DNA from: Henricia sp. BOLD:AAB3569
Lineage: Eukaryota > Echinodermata > Asteroidea > Spinulosida > Echinasteridae
NCBI GenBank assembly: GCA_037783545.1
Contig: JBBELK010001083.1
Coordinates: 248,001 to 312,000 of the forward strand
Direction: 5' to 3'
Length of the DNA: 64,000 nt
A program made the translations under genes and the position numbers. Below are positions 20,340 to 29,739 of the stretch, in pieces (the stretch's first letter is position 1; each line of letters opens with the position of its first letter). The notes under the pieces were generated by a model. It was not told the origin of the DNA and ran no database searches. It saw only the letters and a program-made list of their open reading frames with translations.

Positions 20340-21473
20340 GTGATGAAAGAGCAGTACTTGGCTTTCATGAATAAGCTGTTGGAAAACGATCACGCAGAGG
20401 TAGCGCCCCAACTTCAAGCGGGAGAAGAGTGCTGGTACCTGCCAACATTTGGTGTGTATCATCCGCAGAAGCCAGACCAAATCAGGGTAGTATTTGACTC
20501 GAGTGCCAAGCATGATGGCATCTCCCTCAACGATGTCCTACTCTCCAGCCCTGATCTTAATAACAGTCTCATGGGAGTTCTAATTCGTTTCAGGAAGGAA
20601 CCAGTCGCAGTGATCGCAGACATCCAACCGATGTTCTACTGTTTTGCCGTACGAGAGGATCACAGAAATTACCTGAGATTCCTGTGGTACAGAGATAACA
20701 ACTTGACAAAGGACGTCATCGAGTACAGAATGAAGGTCCATGTCTTTGGAAACAGCCCATCCCCCGCAGTAGCCATATATGGTCCGAGAAGAGCCGCCCA
20801 AGAAGGTGAACCTGCCCATGGCTCAGACACCCGAGAATTTGTTGAGAGGCATTTTTACGTCGATGATGGACTCACTTCAGTCCCCACAGATGAGCAAGCT
20901 ATAGACCTCCTGCAGAGAACCCAATCATCATTGTCAGAGTCAAATTTGCGGCTGCACAAGGTTGCTTCAAACAGCATATCTGTGATGCAAGCATTCCCCC
21001 AAGAAGAACATGCCAAAGGTATGAAAGACTTTGGTCTTGGAGATGAGACAGGACCGGTCCAGCGCAGTTTGGGATTATGCTGGGAGACGGCACCTGACAC
21101 ATTCACATTCAAGGTTTCAACAAAGGATAAGCCATTCACACGCCGAGGTATCCTGTCACCATTGAACAGCCTTTTCGACCCTCTAGGCTTGGTTGCTCCG
21201 GTAACCATACAAGGTAGAGCCATGCTGAGAGAGCTCACCATAGACAGTTCAGGCTGGGACACGCCACTCCCTGAAGTTCGGATGAATGAATGGGAGGCAT
21301 GGAAAGATTCCCTTCAGTGTTTGGAACAGCTCCATATCCCTCGCACCTATGCCTCAAAATCCCTCACAATTAAGAGTACAGAAGACCGACTTGTGTCTAT
21401 TCTCAGATGCATCGACTCGAGCCATCGGCGCAGTGGCCTATCTCAGAACCATAGACGAATCTGGGAAGGTTGA
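20340..21473 (+). CDS. reverse transcriptase region, BEL/Pao
   Basis: 377 residues. Motifs visible in order: WYLPTFGVYHP, IRVVFDSSAK, LNDVLLSSPDL, VIADIQPMFYCF (catalytic Asp of motif A), GNSPSPA, and FYVDDGLTS with the catalytic YVDD at residues 173-176. The connection ITRRG/LSPLNSLFDPLGLVAPV is the family signature after the thumb. It follows a stop at 20289-20291 in the same frame. After about residue 350 the homology moves to another frame where RNase H begins. Confidence 0.85.
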   Translation: MMKEQYLAFMNKLLENDHAEVAPQLQAGEECWYLPTFGVYHPQKPDQIRVVFDSSAKHDGISLNDVLLSSPDLNNSLMGVLIRFRKEPVAVIADIQPMFYCFAVREDHRNYLRFLWYRDNNLTKDVIEYRMKVHVFGNSPSPAVAIYGPRRAAQEGEPAHGSDTREFVERHFYVDDGLTSVPTDEQAIDLLQRTQSSLSESNLRLHKVASNSISVMQAFPQEEHAKGMKDFGLGDETGPVQRSLGLCWETAPDTFTFKVSTKDKPFTRRGILSPLNSLFDPLGLVAPVTIQGRAMLRELTIDSSGWDTPLPEVRMNEWEAWKDSLQCLEQLHIPRTYASKSLTIKSTEDRLVSILRCIDSSHRRSGLSQNHRRIWEG

Positions 21474-21882
21474 AATGGGATTTGTTTTAAGAAAATCCAA
21501 GCTGGCTCCCTTGCTACAACCAACAATACCACGTCTAGAACTGTGTGCTGCAGTGCTGGCCATGGAGATGGCAGACTTCATCCTGGACGAGATTGACTTC
21601 AAACCAGAAGCAGTGAAGTTCTATTGTGACAGCAAGGTTGTTCTCGGGTACATTTGCAATGAAACAAGCGTTTCTACGTGTACGTACACAACAGAGTTCA
21701 GCGGATCAGGCAGTCAACCAACCCAGAACAATGGCACTACGTACCAACAGAGCACAACCCGGCCGACCACGCTTCTAGAGCAGTCTCGGCATCTCAGCTC
21801 ACGGATACATCATGGTTCACAGGACCGACCTTCTTGCTCAAAGCAGACGATGCCAAGAAGGAAGAGAATCCTTTCGACTTGA
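21286..21882 (+). CDS. RNase H region, BEL/Pao (frame-shifted piece)
   Basis: Only the central part (about 21370-21680) is native. LCLFSDASTRAIGAVAYLR, PRLELCAAVLAMEMADF and KFYCDSKVVLGYI supply the acidic Asp, Glu and Asp of RNase H. Upstream and downstream portions are out-of-frame overlap with RT and integrase frames. The same domain is thus split between three frames, a sign of decay through small indels. Confidence 0.75.
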   Translation: MNGRHGKIPFSVWNSSISLAPMPQNPSQLRVQKTDLCLFSDASTRAIGAVAYLRTIDESGKVEMGFVLRKSKLAPLLQPTIPRLELCAAVLAMEMADFILDEIDFKPEAVKFYCDSKVVLGYICNETSVSTCTYTTEFSGSGSQPTQNNGTTYQQSTTRPTTLLEQSRHLSSRIHHGSQDRPSCSKQTMPRRKRILST

Positions 21883-23483
21883 TCAGTCCAGAGATGGATG
21901 CAGATATTCGGCCAGAAGTGAGAAGTTTTGTCACTCAGACTGACAAGAGACGGCTTACGTCGGAGCGATTTGAGCACTTCTCGACATGGAACTCTCTCTT
22001 AAGGGGTGTTGCATTCCTCATCCATGTCGCTCGTTCCTACCAGAACTCAGAAAATAAGTCTACCGAATGCAGAGGTTGGCACGTATGCCATAAGCCACGC
22101 ACTCCAGATGAGTTGGACCAGGCCAAACAAGTCATTCTCAAGACAATTCAAGGAGAAGCCTACTCTGACGAGCTTGCCGCTCTCGACCAGAAGAGAGACG
22201 TACCCCAAACAAGTTCGATCCTCAAGCTGAATCCCAATGTGGAAAATGAGCTCCTGATAGTAGGCGGTCGTCTGAAGCATGCCCAATTGGAAAGCCACGA
22301 AAATCATCCCATCTTCATTCCAAAGCACAGTCACATTGCCACGCTTCTGATACGACACTACCATGAGCAGGTGGAACATCAAGGTCGCCATTTTACCGAA
22401 GGAGCCATTAGATCAGCAGGCTTTTGGATTGTTGGCGCCAAGAGGCTCATCAGCTCCGCTATACACAAGTGTGTAACCTGCAGAAAGCTACGTGGAAAAA
22501 TGGAAAACCAACAGATGGCGGATCTACCACCTGAGCGACTCAGTACGACCCCATCCTTCTCGTATGTGGGTCTAGATGTCTTTGGTCCATGGACAGTTGC
22601 CGCACGTCGAACCAGAGGAGGCCACGCACAGAGCAAGCGTTGGGCTGTACTGTTAACTTGCATGAGCACCAGGGCAGTGCACTTTGAAGTTCTAGAGTCC
22701 ATGGACGCTTCCAGCTGTATCAACGCGCTGAGAAGATTCTTTGCAATCCGAGGACCAGCAATACAACTGAGGTCAGATTGTGGAACTAATTTCATTGGAG
22801 CCTGCAACGAACTCCAGTTTGGTAAGAAGCACCCAGAAGACACCGACGTCCACCGCTACCTCGGCAGTCACGGATGCACTTGGGTATTCAACCCACCTCA
22901 CTCATCACACATGGGAGGTTCCTGGGAACGCATGATTGGAGTGACGCGTAGGATCCTAGACTCTATGCTGTTCCACAACAAATCCCCTCTGACGCACGAG
23001 ACCCTGTGCACCTTCTTAGCCGAAGCAGCAGCTATCATCAATGCAAGACCCCTTGTTCCAGTCTCAACGGATCCAGAGTCACCATTCATTCTGACACCCG
23101 CAATGCTGCTCACCCAGAAGTCCGGCACCCCATCACCTCCAGGGAATTTCACCGAGAAGAACCTCTTCAAGAGTCAATGGAGACAAGTGCAGAGTCTCGC
23201 TACCAAGTTCTGGTCTCGTTGGAGTCGGGAGTACCTAGCAACCCTACAAAGCAGACGAAAGTGGACGCAAACACAGCGCAACCTCCAGGAGGGAGATCTT
23301 GTCCTCTTGAAAGATAAACAAGTCGTCCGTAATGAGTGGCCCTTAGCGCTGGTTTCTTCAGTCCTTCCAGGTGATGACGAGAAGGTCCGCATCGTAGAAG
23401 TCAAGGTTGCTGCTCAGGGAGGCGTCAAGAAATTTGTGAGGCCAGTCACCGAGCTTGTTCTCCTGCTACCCAACGAGGACTGA
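21678..23483 (+). CDS. RNase H end, integrase zinc finger, DDE core and DUF5641-type tail
   Basis: 601 residues. The start EQWHYVPTEHNPADHASR is the end of RNase H. The integrase HHCC zinc-binding module uses H229, H234, C265 and C268. The catalytic DDE residues fall at D300 (YVGLDVFG), D367 (LRSDCGTN) and E417 (GGSWERM), with spacing D-66-D-49-E. The C-terminal region GDLVLLKDK, NEWPLALV is the DUF5641-type tail. This is the longest uninterrupted reading frame in the window and appears intact. Confidence 0.9.
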   Translation: MYVHNRVQRIRQSTNPEQWHYVPTEHNPADHASRAVSASQLTDTSWFTGPTFLLKADDAKKEENPFDLISPEMDADIRPEVRSFVTQTDKRRLTSERFEHFSTWNSLLRGVAFLIHVARSYQNSENKSTECRGWHVCHKPRTPDELDQAKQVILKTIQGEAYSDELAALDQKRDVPQTSSILKLNPNVENELLIVGGRLKHAQLESHENHPIFIPKHSHIATLLIRHYHEQVEHQGRHFTEGAIRSAGFWIVGAKRLISSAIHKCVTCRKLRGKMENQQMADLPPERLSTTPSFSYVGLDVFGPWTVAARRTRGGHAQSKRWAVLLTCMSTRAVHFEVLESMDASSCINALRRFFAIRGPAIQLRSDCGTNFIGACNELQFGKKHPEDTDVHRYLGSHGCTWVFNPPHSSHMGGSWERMIGVTRRILDSMLFHNKSPLTHETLCTFLAEAAAIINARPLVPVSTDPESPFILTPAMLLTQKSGTPSPPGNFTEKNLFKSQWRQVQSLATKFWSRWSREYLATLQSRRKWTQTQRNLQEGDLVLLKDKQVVRNEWPLALVSSVLPGDDEKVRIVEVKVAAQGGVKKFVRPVTELVLLLPNED

Positions 23484-23542
23484 ACGCTATGTGTATATGT
23501 TTTTTAAGAGTTAGTGCTATCTTAAAGATGCCAGACGGGGAG

Positions 23543-23864
23543 TGTTCTGCACCGTCTGTGCGGTTTACCGCCCTCTGTCGGCTGTTTGTGTACAGTTTTA
23601 TTCCACACACAAGAAGTCGATTTGTTTACAATCACGTTCGTTTTTCCTCACACTTTGCAACCTTTTTATGACGAAATTAGGAACTGCCAACTTTGTTTAG
23701 CGCCTGTGTACGCATTGTCTTTTCACACCATTTCATTGACGGAGTGTCCACGAGTCTATTTGAATTAAAACGGAGCTTAGACGCTAATTCCTGACTCCCA
23801 AGTCGTTCTTGAAAGGAGTTTGGCTGGCTGTCAATTTATAGTTAGACACACTGTAAAGAGGACA
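23543..23864 (+). repeat. 3' LTR
   Basis: 322 bp, starting TGTTCTGCACC right after the purine tract and ending GAGGACA. The following bases AAGTTCAGGCACATTTAGC belong to the R1/SINE composite. Confidence 0.9.
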
Positions 23865-24040
23865 GAAGTTCAGGCACATTTAGCGTTAAATTGACCGGAC
23901 TATCTCTGCGTTTGTTACGTCTATATGGAAACCGGGCTTAACTAAATTTGCTCCGTTCATCGGATAGGATTTAAGGCTGTAGTTCCACTATGTTGTGCAT
24001 AACACACTTAAAAATCACAGAGGACGTTTTCGCAAGGTAA
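23865..24040 (+). repeat. SINE-derived 3' domain, copy 2
   Basis: Same segment as 12975-13170 and 28673-28860 (ACCGGACTATCTCTGCG, GCTCCGTTCATCGGATAGGA, CAGAGGACGTTTTCGC), resuming on the right side of the retrotransposon. Confidence 0.6.
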
Positions 24041-24689
24041 AGAAGCTATAAGCACTTTACACAAAATATTAGATGCGTATATGTGAGCTCAGAAACAGCC
24101 TCTGATGTTCTTAGCTGTGACAGACAACACTATACAGTTTCATCAGGCCAACCTCGTTTCCTATTGGTATAACAGATTTTGCCTTGCCATTTGAAAGTGG
24201 TACAACATATCTGCATGTGGTCAACTGTATTACACTTGGACCTAGAGTGGTGTATCCAAAAAATATGGTCGTGACCTTTGACCTCGTTTCCTATTGGTCT
24301 AACAGATTTTGCCTTGTCATTTGAAAGTGGTACAAGATATCTGCATGTGGTCAACTGTATTACACTTCAACTAAGGTATAAATAATAATCCAAATAATAT
24401 GGCGATGACTTTTGACCTTGATCACTTCCGGTCGAAACGGGAAGTGGCCATTAGTGTGAAAATGATAGAGGGTATAAATACGGGGTCAAGGGTGTTAATG
24501 TCAGAGGCCCTCAAACTTTTCAAAATGTGAGTGATGACGTCATCGTATAAAATAGCGCTCTCTAGGGACAAGATGATTAAATAGTTAAATATAACAACAT
24601 AGGTGATACATGTAATAGGTCGTCTCGAACACCAGACATGTTCATAAAAGGGAAGGGAACAGCCATGTGTTCGTTGTCAAGAACGAACA
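24041..24689 (+). repeat. partial block H start and a ~130-bp two-unit duplication
   Basis: 24041-24150 shares AGAAGCTATAAGCACTTTAC with 13775 and 29052. Then CCTCGTTTCCTATTGGT begins two imperfect tandem units (about 24152 and 24281), each with AACAGATTTTGCCTTG and GATATCTGCATGTGGTC. The rest to 24689 shows ATGACGTCATCG and two TATAAAT-like strings but no gene. Confidence 0.65.
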
Positions 24690-25290
24690 CAGGTCTAGTT
24701 ATATTTATTGCAGACAGAAAGAAAAACCTGTAACATATGGTACGATGGCTTGTATTCCAGTGTCTTGTCAAAATACGATCTATCTCGCGCCTCAATTTTT
24801 TTTCACTTTATCTGAAACTGAAATGGTCATACACAGATGTTTCAGTAGCTTGACTCCTTAACAGTTGTCAGATATGATTACCTCGGCACTTTACTGCAGG
24901 CCAAATGGCATGTTTACAACAGGATCATTGTGGCCGTTTGAACCATTGGGCGTAATCGAAACTCCCGAGTAGAACTGCGTTCTCGGGGTGACAGTTACGT
25001 GAAAGAGCATACGAGTGTATGGGTTGAATCTTTGTTTTTCTTTAAAATAGTTGGAAGTTGGCGTAGCTCTGGCTGTTGAGAAAATATTGCCTCATAATTT
25101 CAGTGAAAATGAGCTCCAGCATATAGTAATCCTATCATGTTTTAGGCCGTTGTTTTTCTCCGGTACTGTCAAAAACATGCAGTTAACTTACTAAAGTTGC
25201 GAGTAAATTACTGGTAGCCAGCTAAATCACGTCCAACTGGAGCCATCCATTCTTTGCCAGCCATCTTTGTTCACGAGTGTTCTTCATCCA
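24690..25290 (+). repeat. block H copy 2 with tail
   Basis: Matches 13880-14236 and 29160-29739: GCAGACAGAAAGAAA, CGATCTATCTCGCGCC, CGAAACTCCCGAGTAGAAC, then the tail TAGTTGGAAGTTGGCGTAGC, which the first copy lacks. No coding signal was found. Confidence 0.65.
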
Positions 25291-26346
25291 CTCCCCACTA
25301 AACGGGGAGATAGAATCTTGAGTCCAGGTCGGACGAGAAGCCGTTCAGCTGCCGTCCTCTCTCGTGAGGTCTGAACGGGACCACTCTGGACTACGCTGGA
25401 TCAGCTCGTAAGCAACTCTGCCGTGTTCTGGAAAGGACGGATGGGAGCCGAGTGTTTTGAACTGTTCAAAACACTCGGGAGGAAGGCCGAAAAACGTAGA
25501 TCAAAGATGCTCAGAACGATAAGAAGTCAGTAGTCCAACACGAAATGGAAAACAGTTTGATAGATCGTGAGATAGATCGTAGTTTAACAAGACAACAATA
25601 TCCACCCTGAAAGAAACGTATGAAATGCATTTTACAAGAAATACAAGCTGTCGGTCCATTGGGCAAAGTTTTCCTGATAAAACTATACAGTCAGTTAGAA
25701 ACAATCAGTGAGGAACAACTGCACTACCGTGATTCGAGACCACCAGTTGGCTTCATAGCTCAATAATTTGGTAGGGCGTCTGTACGTTAAGCAGAAGGTC
25801 CGCGGTTCGAATCCCGGTGGTGCCAATTTGCTTTTCACCGCATCCAGATTTCCCAAACGCGATCATGGACATTTGTATCGAATTAATTCACCTCGGCGGG
25901 TTATAATCACTTATTTAAAATTTTATTTTCACAGTTAAAAAAAATCACTGTGACTAAAATTGAAGGGCGCTCACACGCACACCATGTAACAGCACGCCCC
26001 CACCTCATTCAAAATGGTCGGGTTTTGTTTGGGTAACTGCAATGTATTGGGCTTGAAGAACAACATAATAGGCTGTTTTAAGTACATGTAGGCCTACTTA
26101 GGTCTATCTAAGATACTTATCCAACATCTGTGTGTAACATTTTGTATGCGCTCATATTTACACAGCAACAGGCAACAGCGAGTTGAGTTCCTTTCTCTTT
26201 CGAATAAGTGCTCAGTGATTTTTAAGTGCGCTGCACAACATACTGGACCTACAGCTTTAAATCCCATCTGAAGAACGGAGCAAGTTTAGTTATGCACTTT
26301 GCGCAATAGCGCAAGCACTATAGCAGCAGTCTGAAGACCACAGCCG
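25291..26346 (+). repeat. ~1 kb duplicated block with tRNA-like sequence, copy 1 (partner 33281-34145)
   Basis: CCCCACTAAACGGGGAGATA, AACTGTTCAAAACACTCG, CGGTCCATTGGGCAAAG and the tRNA-like segment occur in the same order at 33290-33710. This copy has extra sequence near 25320-25450. It ends in block J start before a truncated MITE. Confidence 0.7.
25749..25825 (+). tRNA. tRNA-like sequence (pseudogene or SINE head), copy 1
   Basis: Begins GGCTTCATAGCTCAA (A-box-like) and ends with GGTTCGAATCC (B box) and a near-complementary 3' acceptor strand TGGTGCC(A). The anticodon arm can fold as TCTGT/GCAGA with loop ACGTTAA, placing GTT (Asn) as anticodon but C instead of U at position 33. The D arm is enlarged by about 3 nt and the T stem has mismatches, so a functional tRNA is unlikely. 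Confidence 0.45.
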
Positions 26347-26477
26347 AATTTTTGCCACGAATTAGGTGGGATTAGGTACTATTTGTTACGATTGTGTATA
26401 GACTCTGTACACAATCGTACCAAATCGTAGCTAATCGTTGGAAATTCGTGGCAAAAATCGCACAATGGGAGGCCCGC
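26347..26477. mobile_element. GCGGGCC MITE, left end truncated
   Basis: Starts inside the arm (ATTTTTGCCACGAATT) and ends at the intact right terminus GGGAGGCCCGC. The centre TGTATAGACTCTGTACACA is conserved with 16336-16484. It is followed not by R1 but by other sequence. Confidence 0.75.
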
Positions 26478-26545
26478 TTTATACTTCAAACATGCTTCTG
26501 GTCGTGCTTGCAAAAACGATCGGTCCGACATGACACTCACTCCAT

Positions 26546-26790
26546 TAGCCTTTTTGAAGTATGGCGGACACAATAGGAGGGCGCACTTTGCAGTGGGTAT
26601 AAAATCGACTAAAATGCAAAATAACTCAGTTTTTCACTTTACACTTATTAATTTTATTTATAATTCTGTCTATGTATTATAATTACAACATGTAAATCAA
26701 GTTTTTGAAAGAAATAAAACTGATAAAAAAATTCATACATAAATGAAATTGCGCCCTCTCCTTTTGTTCCGCCATACTTCTAAATAGCTA
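26546..26790 (-). mobile_element. TAGCC-terminus MITE, 245 bp, copy 1
   Basis: Inverted termini TAGCCTTTTTGAAGTATGGC and GCCATACTTCTAAATAGCTA; subterminal GAGGGCGCA appears at both ends. AT flanks both sides. It is the reverse complement of the copy at 35686-35931. Confidence 0.8.
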
Positions 26791-26859
26791 ATTGGGTGGT
26801 CCTTTGATGTGCGGCTCACTTCCGACTCTCTGGCGCAGCCAACCTGGTGGCGCGGAATG

Positions 26860-27064
26860 TAGGGCGGGTCCACAAAAGACCATTCCATTTTAAATATAGG
26901 GGCGTTGTTTATCTTTGGCGCGCCGCGAAAGTCATCAAAGTAAAATTAAAATTTCTGCTATAGCAGAAAATGTGTTTGTTTTGAAAATACTCATTGCGAA
27001 ACCAAAAAACCTGAAAATCTACTAGCATCAAATGAGAAATTTGGGTTGTCACTTTGACGCTCCA
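26860..27064. mobile_element. partial relative of the 339-bp MITE with inverted centre
   Basis: The right arm (26970-27064) matches 10445-10538 in the same orientation. The central GC-rich segment (26863-26935: GACCATTCCATTTTAAATAT, GGGGCGTTGTTTA) is the reverse complement of the centre at 10365-10415. The left arm is missing. Confidence 0.65.
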
Positions 27065-27417
27065 TACATTGGCGCGACATGGTTAGCAAGGTTTGACAAC
27101 TCGTGTCCTCTGTTACATTCCAGATAGGAGGTGACATGACTACAACCCACTCCATATTGCCACGTGGCAACATGATTTATATGTTACTGTCTCGCAAACT
27201 TGGGGGTAGGGAGAGGCGGAGTGGTGGAGGGCATCTACCGTGTGGGCTCGATCCAAATGGTACTTGCGCTATTGCGCAAAGTGCGTAAAGCCTAGTTTCC
27301 ATATAATCGTAACGCGCACACGCAGACGAGACGCAAACAACTGCAAGGCAAACACTGACAGAAACAATCGGCAAAGTTAACCTTGGTTCAGTCAACTTTG
27401 CCGACTGTCTGCGTTAA
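27065..27417 (+). repeat. block J2 copy 2 and flank
   Basis: GCGACATGGTTAGCAAG, CTCCATATTGCCACGTGGCA and CTCGCAAACTTGGGG as at 10545-10690. It is followed by the TCAACTTTGCCGACTGTCTG segment that also precedes the MITE at 16336. Confidence 0.6.
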
Positions 27418-27578
27418 GCGGGCCTCCCACTGTGCGATTTTTGACACGAATTTCCCACGAATTGGTACGATTTGGTTCGATTACCAGAGACTGTCTATAG
27501 ACTCTATACACACACTCGTACCAAATCGTACCCAATCGTAGGAATTTCGTGGCAAAAATCGCACAGTAGGAGGCCCGC
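27418..27578. mobile_element. GCGGGCC foldback MITE, 161 bp
   Basis: Left terminus GCGGGCCTCCCACTGTGCGA is preceded by TTAA. Right terminus TAGGAGGCCCGC is followed by TTTACT. Internal arms contain two CGTACCAAATCGT-type motifs. Confidence 0.85.
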
Positions 27579-27667
27579 TTTACTGTTTACGTTGCTAGTT
27601 TGCGGTACTCCTTGTCCAGTCAATTTACGTTTTACCTAGAACTAATTGCAATAGAAATCATTCTAAG

Positions 27668-27798
27668 GCGGGCCTCCCACTGTGCGATTTTTGCCACGAA
27701 TTTTCTACGATTAGCTACGATTGTGTGTAGAGTCTATAGACAGTCTCTGGTAATCGTACCAAATCGTACAATTCGTAGGAAATTCGTGGGAGGCCCGC
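27668..27798. mobile_element. GCGGGCC foldback MITE, 131 bp
   Basis: Nearly identical to 11988-12107, including the preceding TAGAAATC(A/G)TTCTAAG. It differs by a short CCAAATCGTA insertion. Right terminus is followed by TTTAACATTAATC and R1 copy E. Confidence 0.85.
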
Positions 27799-28672
27799 TT
27801 TAACATTAATCTAGGTCACAACATATGAACAATCTAACTGTTTCTTTTAAGTGGAAAGGTGTTTTTGAAGCAGTTTTTGAAGACACAAATTAAGAAATAA
27901 TAGTTGGTCTGGTAACGTTCCTCAGTCTGTATGTTTCGTAATAGTGGATGCGTAGTAATACGACCACTTGCGAGCAGACGACGGCGTCTCAGAAACTTGT
28001 CTGGTAACGTACTTCAACCTGCATGTTTCGAAATAGTATAGGTGCATGTTAATCACGACTAATTGCGAGCACACGGCAGTGTCTAAAAAACGCTCTTATT
28101 TCTATGCGGATGGTCGAATTTTGGGATTTCTTTTTGTAATAAACACATTGACAATACAAAAAGTACATGTGTAAAAACAAATTTGAAAAAGTGGAAAAAT
28201 CTAAGATATTTTTTCCTTTGTTGTTTTTGGCATGGACCTTATTACCATCTCCATATTATATAATTGTTTTTATCCACACAAGCAAAAATAACAATTATTA
28301 CAAACCAATTTACAAGGAGGAATAACAGATAGTGCAGTTGTTTGACCACTAACTATAAACAAGATCCCCGAAATGTGAAAAAAAACATGTCTGTTTCGTT
28401 TATAATGCCTCATTTTTAGCAGACGACGAGAAATATTTCGTCTGCTACGAGTAGTCGTGTTTCCCGAAGATTATAACATAATATGCACGGATTCCTGATA
28501 GGTAACGGACGAAATAACGCCCTCAATGTAATGATTAAAGTTACCGCGAAAACAAAAATCACATTTTCACTCAATCGAAAATATTAGATTTTCAGTATGT
28601 TAATGAGTGATTTTGTTATACACCAGCCAGTGTTGGAATGCAATATATTGCAATTAGTTCTAGTTCAGGCAC
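27799..28672 (+). repeat. R1 block copy E
   Basis: Closest relative is copy C (12108). It includes the AGCAGACGACG hairpin at 28418-28447 and ends TTGCAATTAGTTCTAGTTCA, the intact form of the BEL/Pao target. Confidence 0.8.
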
Positions 28673-28860
28673 CCGTGAATTTACCGGACTATCTCTACGT
28701 TTGTTACGTCTATATGGAAACCGGGCTTAACTAAATTTGCTCCGTTCATCGGATAGGATTTAAGGCTGTAGTTCCACTATGTTGTGCATAACACACTTAA
28801 AAATCACAGAGCACGTTTTCGCAAGGTTCGTCCATAAAGTACGTACGCATGAAATGCCGA
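28673..28860 (+). repeat. SINE-derived 3' domain, copy 3
   Basis: GGCACCCGTGAATTTACCGG to GTACGTACGCATGAAATGCC, parallel to 12975-13170 with a small deletion near its start. Confidence 0.6.
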
Positions 28861-28906
28861 CTTTTTAGACCCCGCCCTCCCCCCTGTACGCATGGCGTAC
28901 GCAGTG

Positions 28907-28939
28907 GCTCCAACCCCCCCCCCCCCCCCCCCCCCTCCC
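28907..28939 (+). repeat. poly-C tract
   Basis: A run of more than 20 consecutive C bases followed by CTCCCC-type sequence, at the position occupied by shorter C runs and the (CCCT)n tract in the block at 13230-13745. Confidence 0.95.
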
Positions 28940-29029
28940 CTCTCCCCCCTGTACGCATACGCATTCCATATATACCTCAGCATTGGTAAAAAAAACCACT
29001 CCCCCTCCCCCCGCCCCTCTCCGTGCGTA

Positions 29030-29739
29030 CGTACTTTATGGACGGCCCCAAGAAGCTATAAGCACTTTACACAAAATATATGCGTATATGTGTGCTCGGA
29101 AACAGCCTCTGATGTTTTTAGCTGTGACAGACAACACAATACAGTTTCATCAGGCCAACTTTGTTTAATTATATTTATTGCAGACAGAAAGAAAATGCCG
29201 TAACATATGGACCGATGACTTGTATTCCAGTGTCTTGTCAAAATACGATCTATCTCGCGCCTCAACAATGTTTTCACTTTATCTGAAACTGAAATTGTCA
29301 TACACAGATGTTTGAGTAGTTGTCAGATATGATTACCTCGGCACTTTACTGCAGGCCAAATGGCATGTTTACAACAGGATCATTGTGCTCGTTTGAACCA
29401 ATGGGAATGGTAATCGAAACTCCCGAGTAGAACGGCGTTCTCGGGGTGACAGTTACGTGAAAGAGCATACGTGAGAGAGTGCATGGGTTGAATCTTTTTT
29501 TGTTCTTCAAAATAGTTGGAAGTTGGCGTAGCTCTGGCTGTAGAGAAAATTAGCTCCAACGCAGCAAATAGAAGATCCTATCATGTTTCAGACCGTTGTT
29601 TTTCTCTTGTACTGTCAAAAACATGCAGTTAACTTACTAAAGTAAATTACTGGTAGCCGGCTAAATCACGTCCAGCTGTAGCCATCCATACTTTGCCAGC
29701 CGTTCTCGAGTGTTCTCGAGTGTTCCTCATCCACTCCGA
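29030..29739 (+). repeat. block H copy 3 with tail
   Basis: GTACGTACTTTATGGACGGC to GGGTTGAATC, then AATAGTTGGAAGTTGGCG and the tail as at 25045-25260. It ends just before the 1.9-kb block copy 2. Confidence 0.65.

Larger units (their letters stand above)
17555..23864 (+). mobile_element. BEL/Pao-type LTR retrotransposon, full length but decayed
   Basis: Two LTRs (17555-17881 and 23543-23864) flank ~5.66 kb of gag-pol-like sequence. A purine tract CAGACGGGGAG abuts the 3' LTR. Pol order protease, RT, RNase H, integrase, the YVDD box, and the DUF1759-like gag are diagnostic of BEL/Pao. Reading frames are broken at about 18570, 19120, 21400-21470 and 21680, and by a stop at 20289-20291, so this copy is not competent. 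The LTRs differ by about seven substitutions plus one 5-bp indel by eye. No target-site duplication is visible. Confidence 0.93.

Noticed and set aside
26014..26090. MVGFCLGNCNVLGLKNN start resembling a THAP-type zinc finger exon
   Set aside because: Only two cysteines match, the frame stops after 25 codons, and the paralogous block at 33850 lacks it; too little to call.
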